DNA of 64,000 nt from JAXGPX01 sp040766745 (GTDB lineage Bacteria; Bacillota; Sulfobacillia; Fermentithermobacillales; Fermentithermobacillaceae), in assembly GCA_040766745.1 (NCBI GenBank), contig JAXGPX010000004.1, forward strand, positions 122,415-186,414, given 5' to 3'. Position numbers and translations under genes: made by a program. Below, in pieces: positions 43,126 to 53,128 of the stretch (its first letter is position 1; each line of letters begins with the position of its first letter). Under the pieces are notes generated by a model. It saw only the letters and a list, made by a program, of their open reading frames with translations, was not told the origin of the DNA and ran no database searches.

Positions 43126-45180
43126 CTATGAGAGCGCTGGATCATAATCTTCATTGTCCTTTTCAAGGTGAGTGTTAAACCACCTTAGAATCTGGTTGAG
43201 CCTGTGTACTCTCAAAACAGGCTTGCCGCCCCTGGACAGTTCATGGTTTGATTCAGGAAACCTTGCCATTTCAACTACCTTCTTCAGTTTCTTAAGTGCA
43301 GCATAGAACTGCTCCCCCTGTTCAATCGGGCATCTTATGTCCTTTTCTCCATGGATAATAAGAAGGGGAGTTACCACGTTTTCAACGTATGCAATCGGCG
43401 AATGTTTCCATAACAGATCGCGGTCTTTCCACGGAACGCCAAGTATCTGCGTCTCTGTAAAGGTATATCCAATGTCAGAAACACCGAAGAACGATAGCCA
43501 ATTCGAGATACTTCTTTGAGTTACGGCAGCCTTGAAACGGTCTGTGTGGCCTAGAATCCAGTTTGTCATGAAACCGCCATAACTTCCTCCGGTCACACCA
43601 AGGTTATCTTTGTCGATAAACTCTTGCTCATTGACGAAGTCTGTCCACGTCATCAAATCGTCATAATCCATGCCGCCATAATCACCGATGACAGCGTGGA
43701 GGAACTCCTGGCCAAATCCCTGGCCTCCTCTGGGGTTGGTGTAAACTACTGCGTACCCGTTGGCTGTCAGTATCTGAAACTCGAAGAAGAAATTCCACCC
43801 ATACATAGAGGCAGGGCCGCCGTGGATTTCAAGGATAGCCGGGTATTTCTTGCCTTCGACATACCCTATAGGTTTCATGATCCAGCCGAACCTATTCTGG
43901 CCGTCACTGGACTTAAACTCGAACCCCTCTGGTTCGCTCAGGTACACCTGATCCAGCAGTTCCTTATTCTCACATGTCAAAAGACTCTCCTCACCGGAAT
44001 CCAGGTGGAAAACGCCAATGTCCCCCGGCAGAGTGGGGTGTGAGATAGCAGTGGCAAAGGCCTGGCCCGACTTATCCAGCGTAAAACCGAATATCTGCCT
44101 CTTGCCGCCTATTACCGGTTTTACTTCGCCGCCCTCAATAGAGACTGAGAACAGAGAGGTATTGCCGCTGTCACTTGAAAGGAAGTACACAGTTCTTCCG
44201 TCAGGGCTTATTGTAGGGCCGTTTTCCGAAGGGCCGAAGCGGGAATCGCCGGCCATGCTGTCTCCTACTGACCTGCCAAATGATCCTGTGAGCATGACAG
44301 GTTCTCCGCCTTCAGCAGGCACTTTCCAGACCCGCGCAAGAGTAGCTGAGCCATGCTCCCGCCTGTGCCCTGCATATACAATGTACTTTCCGTCCGGGGT
44401 CCATGAAGGGGAACCAGATGGCCCTTGTGTGTCAGTTAGCTTCTTGAAATCCCCGCCTTCTGAGGGTACCACAAACACATCTACCAGCCACGGGTCATAG
44501 TCAGGTTCGTCCTGGCGGTTTGCCGAAAATGCAATGTATTTTCCATCTGGTGACCAGGCCGGGCTGTGGTGGTCAAATTCGCCGGAGGTAATTTGCATGG
44601 CCGGCTTATCACCCTCAATTTCCTGGACGAAGATGTGAGTCCTTCTGTTTCCGATAAGCCCCATGGCAGAATCAGCTTTTGTCTTTATCCTTGTAACCAG
44701 TGCAGGTTCGTTGAGTTTCTTCTTTTTTTCTTCTTCCCGGGCTTTGCTGTCCATGGGTTTCTGATAGTCCTCAGGGTTGTCTCCAGGATCAATTGGAGCA
44801 ACGAAGCAAATTTTCGAGCTATCAGGTGACCAAACAGGATTGGAAGTGCCCCTGCGCATTTTGGTTACCTGAACGGCTTCGCCGCCTGAGGTTGGCATGG
44901 CCCAAATTTGCCGGTCTCCACTCCTGTCAGAGATAAAGGCAAGTTTGCTTCCGTCTGGCGACCATCTCGGGGAGGTGTCTGTCTTTGTACCTGATGTAAA
45001 AGGCCGGGGCTTTCCGGTGCCAATAGCTGCAATCCATATTACCGAGCGGTATTCTTTGGTTTTTTCATCAATTACAGTTCTTACGTATGCTATTTGCTTT
45101 CCATCAGGCGAAATTTGAGGATCCGACACAAAGGTTAACTTGTACAGATCGTCTGGGGCCAGTCTTCTTTTGGTGGTCAT
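43126..45180 (-). CDS. S9-family (acylaminoacyl-peptidase-like) serine peptidase
   Basis: 684 aa. N-terminal beta-propeller with repeated S-P-x-W-S/T-P-D-G-x-x-I/L-A-F/Y motifs at several positions (for example SPRWSPDGSKLAFISD and SPAWSPDGKYIAFSA), followed by an alpha/beta hydrolase domain. Catalytic Ser533 in GGSYGGF, Asp614 in HGEKDIRC, His646 in ESNHELS. The propeller limits access to oligopeptides. No signal peptide, so cytosolic peptide turnover. ATG after AAAGGAGGTACG, a strong site. Confidence 0.94.
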   Translation of the reverse strand: MTTKRRLAPDDLYKLTFVSDPQISPDGKQIAYVRTVIDEKTKEYRSVIWIAAIGTGKPRPFTSGTKTDTSPRWSPDGSKLAFISDRSGDRQIWAMPTSGGEAVQVTKMRRGTSNPVWSPDSSKICFVAPIDPGDNPEDYQKPMDSKAREEEKKKKLNEPALVTRIKTKADSAMGLIGNRRTHIFVQEIEGDKPAMQITSGEFDHHSPAWSPDGKYIAFSANRQDEPDYDPWLVDVFVVPSEGGDFKKLTDTQGPSGSPSWTPDGKYIVYAGHRREHGSATLARVWKVPAEGGEPVMLTGSFGRSVGDSMAGDSRFGPSENGPTISPDGRTVYFLSSDSGNTSLFSVSIEGGEVKPVIGGKRQIFGFTLDKSGQAFATAISHPTLPGDIGVFHLDSGEESLLTCENKELLDQVYLSEPEGFEFKSSDGQNRFGWIMKPIGYVEGKKYPAILEIHGGPASMYGWNFFFEFQILTANGYAVVYTNPRGGQGFGQEFLHAVIGDYGGMDYDDLMTWTDFVNEQEFIDKDNLGVTGGSYGGFMTNWILGHTDRFKAAVTQRSISNWLSFFGVSDIGYTFTETQILGVPWKDRDLLWKHSPIAYVENVVTPLLIIHGEKDIRCPIEQGEQFYAALKKLKKVVEMARFPESNHELSRGGKPVLRVHRLNQILRWFNTHLEKDNEDYDPALS

Positions 45181-45442
45181 AATCGTACCTCCTTTACCTA
45201 AGGCTAAAGGTTGCGCTACAGTAGTTATTTTTAATTCCGCACACGAACCATTTATCCCTTCTTTTTTCCAAGGCCCATAGAACCAAATCTTAAGTTGTCT
45301 TTTCTCAAGGACAAGGCTATATGCATGCCTGGCAAAGGATGTTTGTCATCTTAAGTCGAAAGGTACTTTATGTGCTTCATGCAATAGGGTGGCCTTTTCT
45401 ATGAAGAAAGGTTAGTTCTTTAAAGAAACGGAGGATTATACG

Positions 45443-46906
45443 ATGGCAGACAAGGCATCGTCCGGGATTTCAGGCAGAGTGGCAGGTACAGGGTTTGCCT
45501 GGATAAAGCGAAATGCCCGGGAATTAGCTCAACTAAGCGATGACATATGGGAATATGCAGAACTGGGGCTTCACGAGTACCGATCAGCCAAAGCCCTTGA
45601 AAATTTCCTTCAGGCCAATGGGTTTGAGATTGAAAGCGGCGTGGCAGGTATGCCCACAGCCTTTGCGGCAACATGGGGAAGTGGCAAACCTGTAATAGGG
45701 TTTCTAGGTGAATACGATGCTCTTCCCGGCGTTTCACAGAAAACATTTCCGGAACGAGAGGAATTGGTTCCGGGAGGCTCAGGCCACGGCTGTGGGCATA
45801 ATCTACTTGGCGTGGCAGCGGCGGCAGCTGCGGTCGCCCTAAAAGAGGAACTTTCCCACAGAGGAATTGAAGGCACAGTGAAATACTACGGATGCCCTGC
45901 AGAAGAGAATTTCAGTGGGAAGGCTTTTATGGCCAGGGATGGGTATTTTGACGGTTTGGATGTATGCCTTACCTGGCACCCGGGCTCAATGAACATTGTG
46001 CGAGGCGGCAGTTCTCTGGCAGTTAAATCTATGATCGTGAATTTCCATGGGATTAGCTCTCACGCAGGCGGCTCACCCCACCTTGGAAGAAGTGCCCTGG
46101 ATGCTGTTGAGATTATGAACGTAGGTGCTAACTACCTTAGAGAGCATATTATCGAAAAAGCCAGAATCCATTATGTTACTACTAACGGAGGCCTGCAGCC
46201 TAATGTAGTCCCAGCTGAAGCATCTGTGTGGTACTATGTGCGAGCTCCGCGCATGGGCCAACTGGAAGAGATTTATGAGCGGGTCCTAAAGTGCGCCGAG
46301 GGTGCCGCAATCATGACAGAAACTACATTTGATGTTCAGGTTCTTGAGGCAATATACGAGGTCTTGCCAAATGAGACTTTACAGCAGGTGCTGAGGGATG
46401 CTATGGAAATTGCCGGGCCCCCTGAGTTTGGCAAGGATGATCTCGATTTTGCCAGAAAGTTAGAGTCTACTTTCCCACGAAGGGTTGAAGAGATCATAAA
46501 CGAAGAGGAACTTCCCGAACAGGAGAAAGCAAAGCTTAGGGGCAAGATCCTTAACGATGCTGTCCTGGGACGCCCTGAAAGCGTTCCTGAATCGCGGGGT
46601 TCTACTGACGTCGGAGAAGTGAGCTGGTGCGCCCCAACTGAGCAGTTCACTACTGCGTGCGTAGCCATGGGTACTCCGGGGCATTCATGGCAATATACTG
46701 CCCAAACAGGTATGGGTATCGGCCATCAGGGCATGCTGGCTGCTGCCAGGACCCTTGCCCAGGCTGGATTAATGCTGGTATGTGACGAAGAGTCTGTTAG
46801 AAAAGCCAAGGAAGAGTTCGTAAGGCGCACTGGAGGGAAGGCTTATAAGAGTGCTCTCCCACCTGATGTCATGCCAGCGTTTGATATGTTTCAGGCCAAG
46901 CAATGA
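45443..46906 (+). CDS. AbgB-like M20 amidohydrolase
   Basis: 487 aa. M20D fold with G-E-Y-D-A-L-P (89-95), HGCGHN (115-120), CPAEEN (151-156) and TWHPG metal-site motifs, a dimerisation domain with HAGGSPHLGRSALDAVE, and the C-terminal GTPGHSWQYTAQTGMGIGHQG typical of AbgB (p-aminobenzoyl-glutamate hydrolase subunit B). True AbgB works with AbgA and the transporter AbgT, neither of which is nearby, so it may be a stand-alone aminoacyl or indole-amide hydrolase. ATG preceded by AAACGGAGG. Confidence 0.9.
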   Translation: MADKASSGISGRVAGTGFAWIKRNARELAQLSDDIWEYAELGLHEYRSAKALENFLQANGFEIESGVAGMPTAFAATWGSGKPVIGFLGEYDALPGVSQKTFPEREELVPGGSGHGCGHNLLGVAAAAAAVALKEELSHRGIEGTVKYYGCPAEENFSGKAFMARDGYFDGLDVCLTWHPGSMNIVRGGSSLAVKSMIVNFHGISSHAGGSPHLGRSALDAVEIMNVGANYLREHIIEKARIHYVTTNGGLQPNVVPAEASVWYYVRAPRMGQLEEIYERVLKCAEGAAIMTETTFDVQVLEAIYEVLPNETLQQVLRDAMEIAGPPEFGKDDLDFARKLESTFPRRVEEIINEEELPEQEKAKLRGKILNDAVLGRPESVPESRGSTDVGEVSWCAPTEQFTTACVAMGTPGHSWQYTAQTGMGIGHQGMLAAARTLAQAGLMLVCDEESVRKAKEEFVRRTGGKAYKSALPPDVMPAFDMFQAKQ

Positions 46907-46957
46907 TGCGTCTGCGTGAGATGTAATTTCTTGGACCGTTGAGAAGCCTGTGTTTAA

Positions 46958-47006
46958 CCGTGGAGCAGGGCGGGCAATGATTAGTCCGGTCTAGCCGGCT
47001 CCACGG
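46958..47006. terminator. Hairpin between convergent genes
   Basis: CCGTGGAG (46958-46965) and CTCCACGG (46999-47006) form an 8-bp stem with a large GC-rich loop, between AbgB-like (plus) and YigZ (minus). No strong T tract on either strand. Confidence 0.35.
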
Positions 47007-47048
47007 TAAATGTCTTTGTTCTGCTTTCCCGAGGTTTTTGGCCGACGC

Positions 47049-47696
47049 CTATCTATTTTCATGAGGGTTTGCTTCGCGGACAGGAAGGTACCTTCCTGGG
47101 GAAATGTCGGCAGATCCCAGGCCTGATGTCATGTCTCTTATTCGGTTTTTCAACATACTTGCCGTTTCAGGAAGGGCAAGAGCCTCGATGGTGACTTTCC
47201 CGGCGTACGAGATATTCTGGATAACTGAGCCCGATGTTTCAATCTCCCGTTGCACTCTGCCGAACTGGTCGTAATCTACAACTGCGGTCAGGCATTCATG
47301 GTACATGTAGACGGCGAGTCCTGCTCTATCTAATGCCATAGATGCAGCATTGCTGTAGGCCCTGACTAAGCCGCCTGCACCTAATTTTGTCCCTCCGAAA
47401 TACCTGGTAACTACACAGGCCACGTTCGAAAGGCCGCGTTTCTTGATCACATCCAGCACGGGATACCCGGCTGTGCCTCTGGGCTCTCCATCATCAGAGG
47501 CCCTTTCGGCAAAATTCCCTATTCCGACTGAATATGCAAACACATTATGGGTCGCATCACGGTGTTGGTTTCTGACAGATTCAATTTGCCCAAGAGCTTC
47601 TTCTTCTGAAAAAGCAGGAAACACATGGCCTATGAACCGGGATTTCTTTATGATTATTTCGATTTTCGCCTGTCTCCTTGGCGCAGTAAATTCCAT
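47049..47696 (-). CDS. YigZ/IMPACT-family protein
   Basis: 215 aa, the normal YigZ length. Motifs: KKSRFIGHVFP, HRDATHNVFAYSVG, E-R-A-S-D-D-G-E-P-R-G-T-A-G-Y-P, VTRYFGGTKLGAGGLVRAYS and a C-terminal ferredoxin-like domain. The human homologue IMPACT modulates GCN2; the bacterial function is unresolved. ATG at 47696 is selected from family length; a TTG 27 codons upstream (47777) extends the frame without an RBS. Confidence 0.92.
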   Translation of the reverse strand: MEFTAPRRQAKIEIIIKKSRFIGHVFPAFSEEEALGQIESVRNQHRDATHNVFAYSVGIGNFAERASDDGEPRGTAGYPVLDVIKKRGLSNVACVVTRYFGGTKLGAGGLVRAYSNAASMALDRAGLAVYMYHECLTAVVDYDQFGRVQREIETSGSVIQNISYAGKVTIEALALPETASMLKNRIRDMTSGLGSADISPGRYLPVREANPHENR

Positions 47697-48072
47697 ATAT
47701 GCACCGCCTGAACCCTGGATTTGCCTGCGATACCTGCCGTCAGGTTGTCCCCTGCGAATAGAGTCTATCAGATCCAAGGTGTTTCTGGCTAACGTCGCTC
47801 TGCGTACTATAGAAGGACCCCATTTGATCCTGGCCCTAAGTCAATCAGGAAAATTACTAGCAACAAAGGAACATATTTCATTGGAGTACGTCCATACACT
47901 CGAACGCACCAAGCCCTTGTACTAACAGGGGCCGCAGTGGGTGGTTTGGGCGCTCACGTGAATACCGGCTAATTAGCGGAAATATCGAACCAAGAGTGAC
48001 GGTGGTATGAGAGAGTCTAGGCAATACCGCCGGTGACAGTGCCAGTAATTTGAAATGAGGAGGTAGTCTAGG
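47697..48072. other. Intergenic region between yigZ and the SIMPL gene
   Basis: 375 bp between divergent genes. No supported coding frame, RNA gene or repeat was seen. It must contain the promoters for both genes; no consensus pair is obvious. Confidence 0.4.
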
Positions 48073-48816
48073 GTGTTATCAGTGGAGAGTATTAAGGGCC
48101 TTACGAAATTCGTGCTTCCAGCTCTTTTGGTAGTTTGCTTTCTGGTTCTGCTAAGCAATGATGTTCCAACGGCCAGGGCTGAGGAGTCAGAAAAGAGGCT
48201 TATCTCGGTAACGGGTCAGGCAGAAATCTATGTCAAGCCTGATGTTGCAAGTGCAAGTTTTGGAGTGGAAACCAATGCGTCAACGGCTCAGGAAGCCCAG
48301 AAACTGAACTCTTCGGCAATGAACCGCGTGATTTCCGTACTTAAGGGAAAAGGTATAGCAGAGGCAGATATTCAGACGTCCAATTTCAGCCTTTACCCTA
48401 TCTATGAACAGCAGGGCGAAAGGCCCTATGTCCAGCAGATGAATGTGACAGGTTACAGGTGCAGCAATACAGTCACTGTAAGAATCAAGAACATCTCGAA
48501 TGTAGGAAGCATAATCGATGCGGCAATAGGTTCCGGGGCAACCAATGTGAATAGTATTTCGTTTGGGGTCCTAGACTCCAAAAAGTACGAAGATGAGATG
48601 CTTGCTAAGGCTGTGGAAAATGCCAGGCATAAAGCAGATATTATGGCCAAAGCTGCAGGTGTAAATATTACCGGCATCTTCAAAATGTCTGATGGGTGGG
48701 TATCTGTTTCAAATACCCGCGGCATGAAAATGATGAATGATTATGCTGAAGCGGCTACTATCGAGCCAGGTGAAGTGAGCATAATAGGTACAGTAAGAAT
48801 AGATTTCACTTTCTAA
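48073..48816 (+). CDS. SIMPL-domain (DUF541) exported protein
   Basis: 247 aa. An N-terminal hydrophobic segment followed by T-A-R-A-E is a signal peptide (cleavage about residue 36). The SIMPL/DUF541 domain follows: ISVTGQAEIYVKPDVASASF, a second repeat with VTVRIKNISNVGSIIDAAIG, and a final SIIGTVRIDFTF. Related proteins (oxidative-stress-defence YggE, BP26) form channel-like oligomers in envelopes. GTG start after AGGAGGTAG; a GTG three codons later is possible. Strong terminator downstream. Confidence 0.9.
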   Translation: MLSVESIKGLTKFVLPALLVVCFLVLLSNDVPTARAEESEKRLISVTGQAEIYVKPDVASASFGVETNASTAQEAQKLNSSAMNRVISVLKGKGIAEADIQTSNFSLYPIYEQQGERPYVQQMNVTGYRCSNTVTVRIKNISNVGSIIDAAIGSGATNVNSISFGVLDSKKYEDEMLAKAVENARHKADIMAKAAGVNITGIFKMSDGWVSVSNTRGMKMMNDYAEAATIEPGEVSIIGTVRIDFTF

Positions 48817-48844
48817 GCACATTGTTCGAGGCTCCCCTTTCTTG

Positions 48845-48878
48845 CCCTTCTCTGGAAAGTGCCAGAGAAGGGTTTTTT
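48845..48878 (+). terminator. Strong rho-independent terminator
   Basis: CCCTTCTCTGG (48845-48855), loop AAAGTG, CCAGAGAAGGG (48862-48872), then TTTTTT. Textbook structure 28 nt after the SIMPL gene stop. Confidence 0.92.
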
Positions 48879-48982
48879 CTTTGAACTGTGTTTGCCCACA
48901 TGAGAGTATAGGAGGTACAGGAATCAAGAGGCTTGCTGTAGAAATTAAACTCGTTTCTGACGATTAGAGGGGTGGTGTATAT

Positions 48983-49828
48983 ATGGGGATTATCCTGCGC
49001 CGGGCTCGGATAGAAGATAAAGCCAGGGCTTTGGAAGTGGAAGCAAAAGCAACGCCTGGCCTAAGGTATCTGAACGTGATGTTTGAACACTGGGTTCATG
49101 ACCGGGACGGGGATTTTCGTGTTGCTGAAATAGACGGCGTTTTGATGGGGATAGGCAAATTCACTGTGATGCCCGACGGTTCAGCCTGGCTCGAGGCTCT
49201 GCGTGTTTCCCCCGAGGCCCAGGGGAAGGGAGTCGGGAAACAGTTCTACCAACACTTTTTCGCTGTGGCCAGAGAGCGGCAAATACCACAGATGCGTATG
49301 TATACAGGTGTAAGAAACGCTGCCAGTAAGGGATTGGCAGAAAGGTTTGGTTTCAGAGTAGCTGCAACTTTTCGAGGCGCATCACGCAACATAGAGGTTG
49401 ATTTCATGGCCAGGGCGGCAGACACATTTAGGGTTATTGCTGATCCGGTCTGTGCAAGAGACATCCTGTTGCCGTTGAACCAGCCATGGGCCGGTTACAT
49501 GGTGATGAACCGCACGTTTTATTCGATAACACCTGAACTGGGCCTGGCGTGGGCCAGTGAGGGCAAAATCTACTATGATGACATAAGTTCTAGTTTGATT
49601 GTCCTCGGGGCGCGATTTCAGGCTGATCTGGCTTTGCACGTAGCGGGTTTGGGCGGCAATCTGGAGAAGTGTTTGGATTTTGCTGAGCACAGAGCGAGAG
49701 AATTATGTGTTCCTAAGCTATCGTGTCTGTTTCCGTGCAATGAGAGCCAGATTGAGCAGGCATTATTGAGCAGGGGATACCGCCTTGATACGTCAGACTA
49801 TATCGTAATGGAAGTTTCGGTGACGTAA
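48983..49828 (+). CDS. GNAT-family acetyltransferase
   Basis: 281 aa. Residues 5-140 form a GNAT domain: ILRRARIEDKARALEVEA, a central L-R-V-S-P-E-A-Q-G-K-G-V-G-K acetyl-CoA loop and GVRNAASKGLAERFGFR. The C-terminal half (about 150-281) is a second, degenerate half with no acetyl-CoA loop, and ends in LLSRGYRLDTSDYIVMEVSV, as in two-domain GNATs. RBS GAGGGGTGG. Single gene, substrate unknown. Confidence 0.85.
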   Translation: MGIILRRARIEDKARALEVEAKATPGLRYLNVMFEHWVHDRDGDFRVAEIDGVLMGIGKFTVMPDGSAWLEALRVSPEAQGKGVGKQFYQHFFAVARERQIPQMRMYTGVRNAASKGLAERFGFRVAATFRGASRNIEVDFMARAADTFRVIADPVCARDILLPLNQPWAGYMVMNRTFYSITPELGLAWASEGKIYYDDISSSLIVLGARFQADLALHVAGLGGNLEKCLDFAEHRARELCVPKLSCLFPCNESQIEQALLSRGYRLDTSDYIVMEVSVT

Positions 49829-49939
49829 AGTGGGTATTCAGACGGTCCGCCGGTTGCCATGTTGATAGGTTAAATGCTACAATATTTTGCGTACAGAAAT
49901 ATCTCATTAGCGTAGGTTAATCGCAAATGTACCTAAGTA

Positions 49940-51469
49940 ATGAAACCGGATGGTGACCCAATGGATAGATCGCCCCATGATGAATCAACCGTAGAGGATT
50001 CCTTGAGTTTTAACGAAGATAAAAGCATTGAGAGAAGCGTGCTGGAGGAAGAACTCAGAAGAGCTCCTAAAACCGATGATTCCAATGCTATTGCCGGCAT
50101 AACACCTGCCTTGGAACTGGCCGAGGGCCTGGTTGAAGACAGGACTATTATAAGAAAGCAGATAATCAATCTTGCCCTTCCTGCACTGATTGAGCAGACT
50201 TTGATGACTTTTGTCTCTATGGCTGACATGATCATGGTAGGAAGGCTTGGGCCATGGGCCATCACTTCAGTAGGGCTTTCAAATCAACCTATGTTTGTTG
50301 CCATGTCTGTTTTTATTGCTCTTAATGTAGGGGCAACTGCACTTGTGGCACGATTTGTCGGGGCCGGAGAACCTCATGAAGCATCCAAAGTTGCTAAGCA
50401 GGCGCTTATGATTGCCGTGATCATGGGGGTCGTCCTGGCTGCGGTAAGCGTGTCTTTTGCCGGGGAAATTCTGCACTTTATGGGTGCAGAAGAAGACGTT
50501 ATAGGCCCGGGTACAAGCTATCTGAAGGTTGTTTGTTTGGGCCTTCCTGTTTGGGCTGTAACCATAAGCCTGACAGCGGCCCTTCGGGGAGCCGGTGATA
50601 CAAGGACTCCTATGACAGTTAATATTGTAGCTAACCTTGTCAACGTAGTCGGAAACTACTTGCTTATCTACGGCCACCTGGGACTTCCGCGGCTTGAGGT
50701 TACAGGAGCTGCAGTAGCTACAACCATATCTCGAATTGTTGCGTGCATACTCATACTCGCAAAAGTGCTCAAAGGCGGTAAAGTTATCAAAATAACTGTC
50801 CGCGACTCTTTCAAGTTTGATATGCCGATTATCAAGAGGATACTCAATGTAGGAATTCCGGCTGCCATAGAGCAGGCTGTTATGCGAAGCGGGCAGATGA
50901 CTTTTGCGCGGATAGTCTCTAGTTTTGGTACAAATACTTACGCAGCTCACCAGATTGCTTTGAACATTGAGGGATTTTCTTTCACTCCGGGAATGTCGTT
51001 TCAGATAGCGTCCACAACTCTTGTAGGCCAAAGCCTCGGGGCAAAGAATCCCGACAGGGCCGAGCGAGTGGGGTGGGAAGCAGTTCGAATTGGAGCCATA
51101 GTCGGAGTGTTTACCGGCCTTATGTATTTTTTGTTTGGAAGCAACTTTGCCCATCTTTATACAGACGATGCTGCTGTAACAGCTATGGCGGCAGGTGCGC
51201 TTAAGATAATCGCAGTATCCCAGCCTTTCATGTTGTCCATGTTTATCTTCATCGGTGGCTTGAGAGGAGCAGGCGATACCCGCTGGACTTTGGCTATTAC
51301 CATGGCCGGTTTCTGGGGCATCAGGGTGATAGCTGCTTATCTTTTGGCAATCAAACTGGATATGGGCCTTTACGGGGCATGGATTGGAATGGCCCTTGAT
51401 ATGGCTGTAAGAGCTCTTCTTGCAGGATTGCGATTCAGGGCCGGAGGGTGGAAACATATAAGGGTTTAG
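49940..51469 (+). CDS. MATE-family efflux transporter
   Basis: 509 aa with twelve membrane helices in two MATE repeats. Motifs: IINLALPALIEQTLMTFVSM at the first helix, ALRGAGDTRTPMTVNIVANL (end of repeat 1), GIPAAIEQAVMRSGQM and GGLRGAGDTRWTLAITM (end of repeat 2). The first ~70 residues are an unusual Glu/Ser-rich hydrophilic extension that does not belong to the family; translation might instead begin at a later codon, such as the ATG at 49961. Drug or metabolite efflux by Na+/H+ antiport is the family function. Confidence 0.9.
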   Translation: MKPDGDPMDRSPHDESTVEDSLSFNEDKSIERSVLEEELRRAPKTDDSNAIAGITPALELAEGLVEDRTIIRKQIINLALPALIEQTLMTFVSMADMIMVGRLGPWAITSVGLSNQPMFVAMSVFIALNVGATALVARFVGAGEPHEASKVAKQALMIAVIMGVVLAAVSVSFAGEILHFMGAEEDVIGPGTSYLKVVCLGLPVWAVTISLTAALRGAGDTRTPMTVNIVANLVNVVGNYLLIYGHLGLPRLEVTGAAVATTISRIVACILILAKVLKGGKVIKITVRDSFKFDMPIIKRILNVGIPAAIEQAVMRSGQMTFARIVSSFGTNTYAAHQIALNIEGFSFTPGMSFQIASTTLVGQSLGAKNPDRAERVGWEAVRIGAIVGVFTGLMYFLFGSNFAHLYTDDAAVTAMAAGALKIIAVSQPFMLSMFIFIGGLRGAGDTRWTLAITMAGFWGIRVIAAYLLAIKLDMGLYGAWIGMALDMAVRALLAGLRFRAGGWKHIRV

Positions 51470-51555
51470 AACTTCTGTGCCGTTGACTGCAGGCGAGAGA
51501 GTCTTGGAAATGATCAACACTAACAAAAGATAGGGCTAGACGTAAGAATTGCGAG

Positions 51556-51583
51556 TCCCCGTGCTTTAAGGCCGGGGATTTGT
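51556..51583 (+). terminator. Terminator after the MATE gene
   Basis: TCCCCG (51556-51561) / CGGGGA (51573-51578) with a loop containing GC/GGC, followed by TTTGT. It lies 90 nt after the MATE stop. Confidence 0.5.
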
Positions 51584-51646
51584 CATCGGAGAGGTGAGTC
51601 CTGCCCTATCTAAAACACGTATAAACCAATGAAGGGAGGGAGAACT

Positions 51647-52108
51647 TTGCTGCCTGTCTGGGGGAAATGGATTGTTGTGGCCGTAGGTTGCGTGATAGCA
51701 GAGATTTTCACTCCAAGTTTCTATATTCTTTGGTTCGGCGGAGGAGCACTTGTTGCTGCGTTCCTTGCCGGGCTGGGTCTTGGAGTGGCGTGGCAGTTTG
51801 CAGGATTTGTTGTGGTGTCGGCAATTCTGGTTATCTTCACGAAGCCAATTGTTTCTAGACTGTTTACCAAGAAAGAAGAAACTAAAACCAATGTATATGG
51901 CCTCATAGGAAAAACAGGCTGTGTAACCAGAGATATAGGAGATGATTGCCCCGGTGAAGTTAGAATTGGAGGCGAGATTTGGACGGCTCGCAGTGTGCCA
52001 GGGGCCGCCATTCCGTCAGGAGCAAAGGTTGAGGTAGTAGAGGTCAAGGGTGTTCATTTGGTGGTTATGGCGTTAGGCGAGGAGATTACGTGTGACAAAG
52101 CGATATAG
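51647..52108 (+). CDS. NfeD-family membrane protein
   Basis: 153 aa, short NfeD type. Three hydrophobic helices (KWIVVAVGCVIAEI, LVAAFLAGLG, FVVVSAILVIF) followed by an OB-fold domain (NVYGLIGKTGCVTRDIG, G-G-E-I-W-T-A-R-S, GAKVEVVEVKGVHLVV). The TTG start at 51647 lies 4 nt after GGGAGGGAG; an ATG six codons earlier would overlap that site. Partner of the SPFH protein encoded 21 nt downstream. Confidence 0.9.
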   Translation: MLPVWGKWIVVAVGCVIAEIFTPSFYILWFGGGALVAAFLAGLGLGVAWQFAGFVVVSAILVIFTKPIVSRLFTKKEETKTNVYGLIGKTGCVTRDIGDDCPGEVRIGGEIWTARSVPGAAIPSGAKVEVVEVKGVHLVVMALGEEITCDKAI

Positions 52109-52129
52109 AGAGGAGAGGGTGGCGAGGCT

Positions 52130-53062
52130 ATGGAGATTATTATAGGTGTCCTAATTCTGCTGGTTCTTGTTTTTGCTACGACCTCTATAAGAGTGATCAG
52201 GCAATCTCAAGTAGGAATTGTTGAGAGACTTGGGAGGTTCCACGGGCTTGCAGAAACAGGTGTCAACATTATCCTGCCGTTTTTGGACAAGATGAGAGCC
52301 GTTATCGATTTGCGGGAGCAGGTGGTTGACTATCCGCCTCAGCCGGTTATTACCAAGGATAACGTGACAATGCAGATTGATACGGTTGTGTATTACCAGG
52401 TTACCGACCCGGTCAAATTCACTTATGAAATAGCAGCTCCCAGAATGGCCATAGAATATCTTACTGCGACAACTTTACGTAATATTGTGGGCGACATGGA
52501 TCTTGACGAGACGCTTACGTCCAGGGACACTGTAAACTCGAAACTCAGGTTAATCCTGGACGAAGCTACAGACAAGTGGGGTATCAAGGTAACCCGGGTA
52601 GAACTAAAGAACATATTGCCGCCGCGGGATATTCAGGATGCCATGGAGAAACAGATGAGGGCAGAAAGAGAGCGGCGTGAGGCAATCTTGAGGGCTGAAG
52701 GCGAGAAGCGGTCTGCCATTTTGAAGTCAGAAGGTCAGCGTGAAGCTCAGATTCAGACTGCCGAAGGTGAGAGGCAGGCGGCCATATTAAGGTCTCAGGG
52801 TGAAGCTGAAGCAATCATTACTGTTCAGAAGGCCAAAGCCGAGGCTGTGAAAATGGTCTACCTTGCGATAAAAGAAGCTGATCCTACCAAGGAAGTCGTG
52901 GCCATAAGATCCCTTGAAGCTCTTGAAAAGGTGTCAGAAGGCAAGGCCACTAAGATTCTGCTGCCGGTTGAGGCGGCAGGAGTTCTCGGCGCCCTGTCAG
53001 GAATCAAGGAGATAATGGGCAAGGACCCAAAAGAGCTGGATGAGGGAGTTGTATCTGAATAG
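52130..53062 (+). CDS. SPFH/stomatin-like protein (QmcA/HflKC-like)
   Basis: 310 aa. A single N-terminal helix, then the band-7 domain VGIVERLGRFHGLAETGVNI and KDNVTMQIDTVVYYQV, the WGIKVTRVELKNILPP strand, and a long coiled coil of AERERREAILRAEGEK repeats. The NfeD-stomatin gene pair is widely conserved; the two are thought to form a lipid-raft-like membrane complex. Start ATG preceded by GAGGAGAGGG. Longer coiled coil and only one helix distinguish it from the first SPFH gene at 5 kb. Confidence 0.94.
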   Translation: MEIIIGVLILLVLVFATTSIRVIRQSQVGIVERLGRFHGLAETGVNIILPFLDKMRAVIDLREQVVDYPPQPVITKDNVTMQIDTVVYYQVTDPVKFTYEIAAPRMAIEYLTATTLRNIVGDMDLDETLTSRDTVNSKLRLILDEATDKWGIKVTRVELKNILPPRDIQDAMEKQMRAERERREAILRAEGEKRSAILKSEGQREAQIQTAEGERQAAILRSQGEAEAIITVQKAKAEAVKMVYLAIKEADPTKEVVAIRSLEALEKVSEGKATKILLPVEAAGVLGALSGIKEIMGKDPKELDEGVVSE

Positions 53063-53128
53063 AATCAGGGAACAGACTGAGTGTAGCGTTCGGTTTCCGG
53101 TGAATTCCGGACACGCTGGAATCAGCAC

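Noticed and set aside
50279..51526. Long 415-codon open frame on the minus strand
   Set aside because: It is an antisense shadow of the MATE gene: Cys/Ser/His-rich translation, no RBS and no domain.
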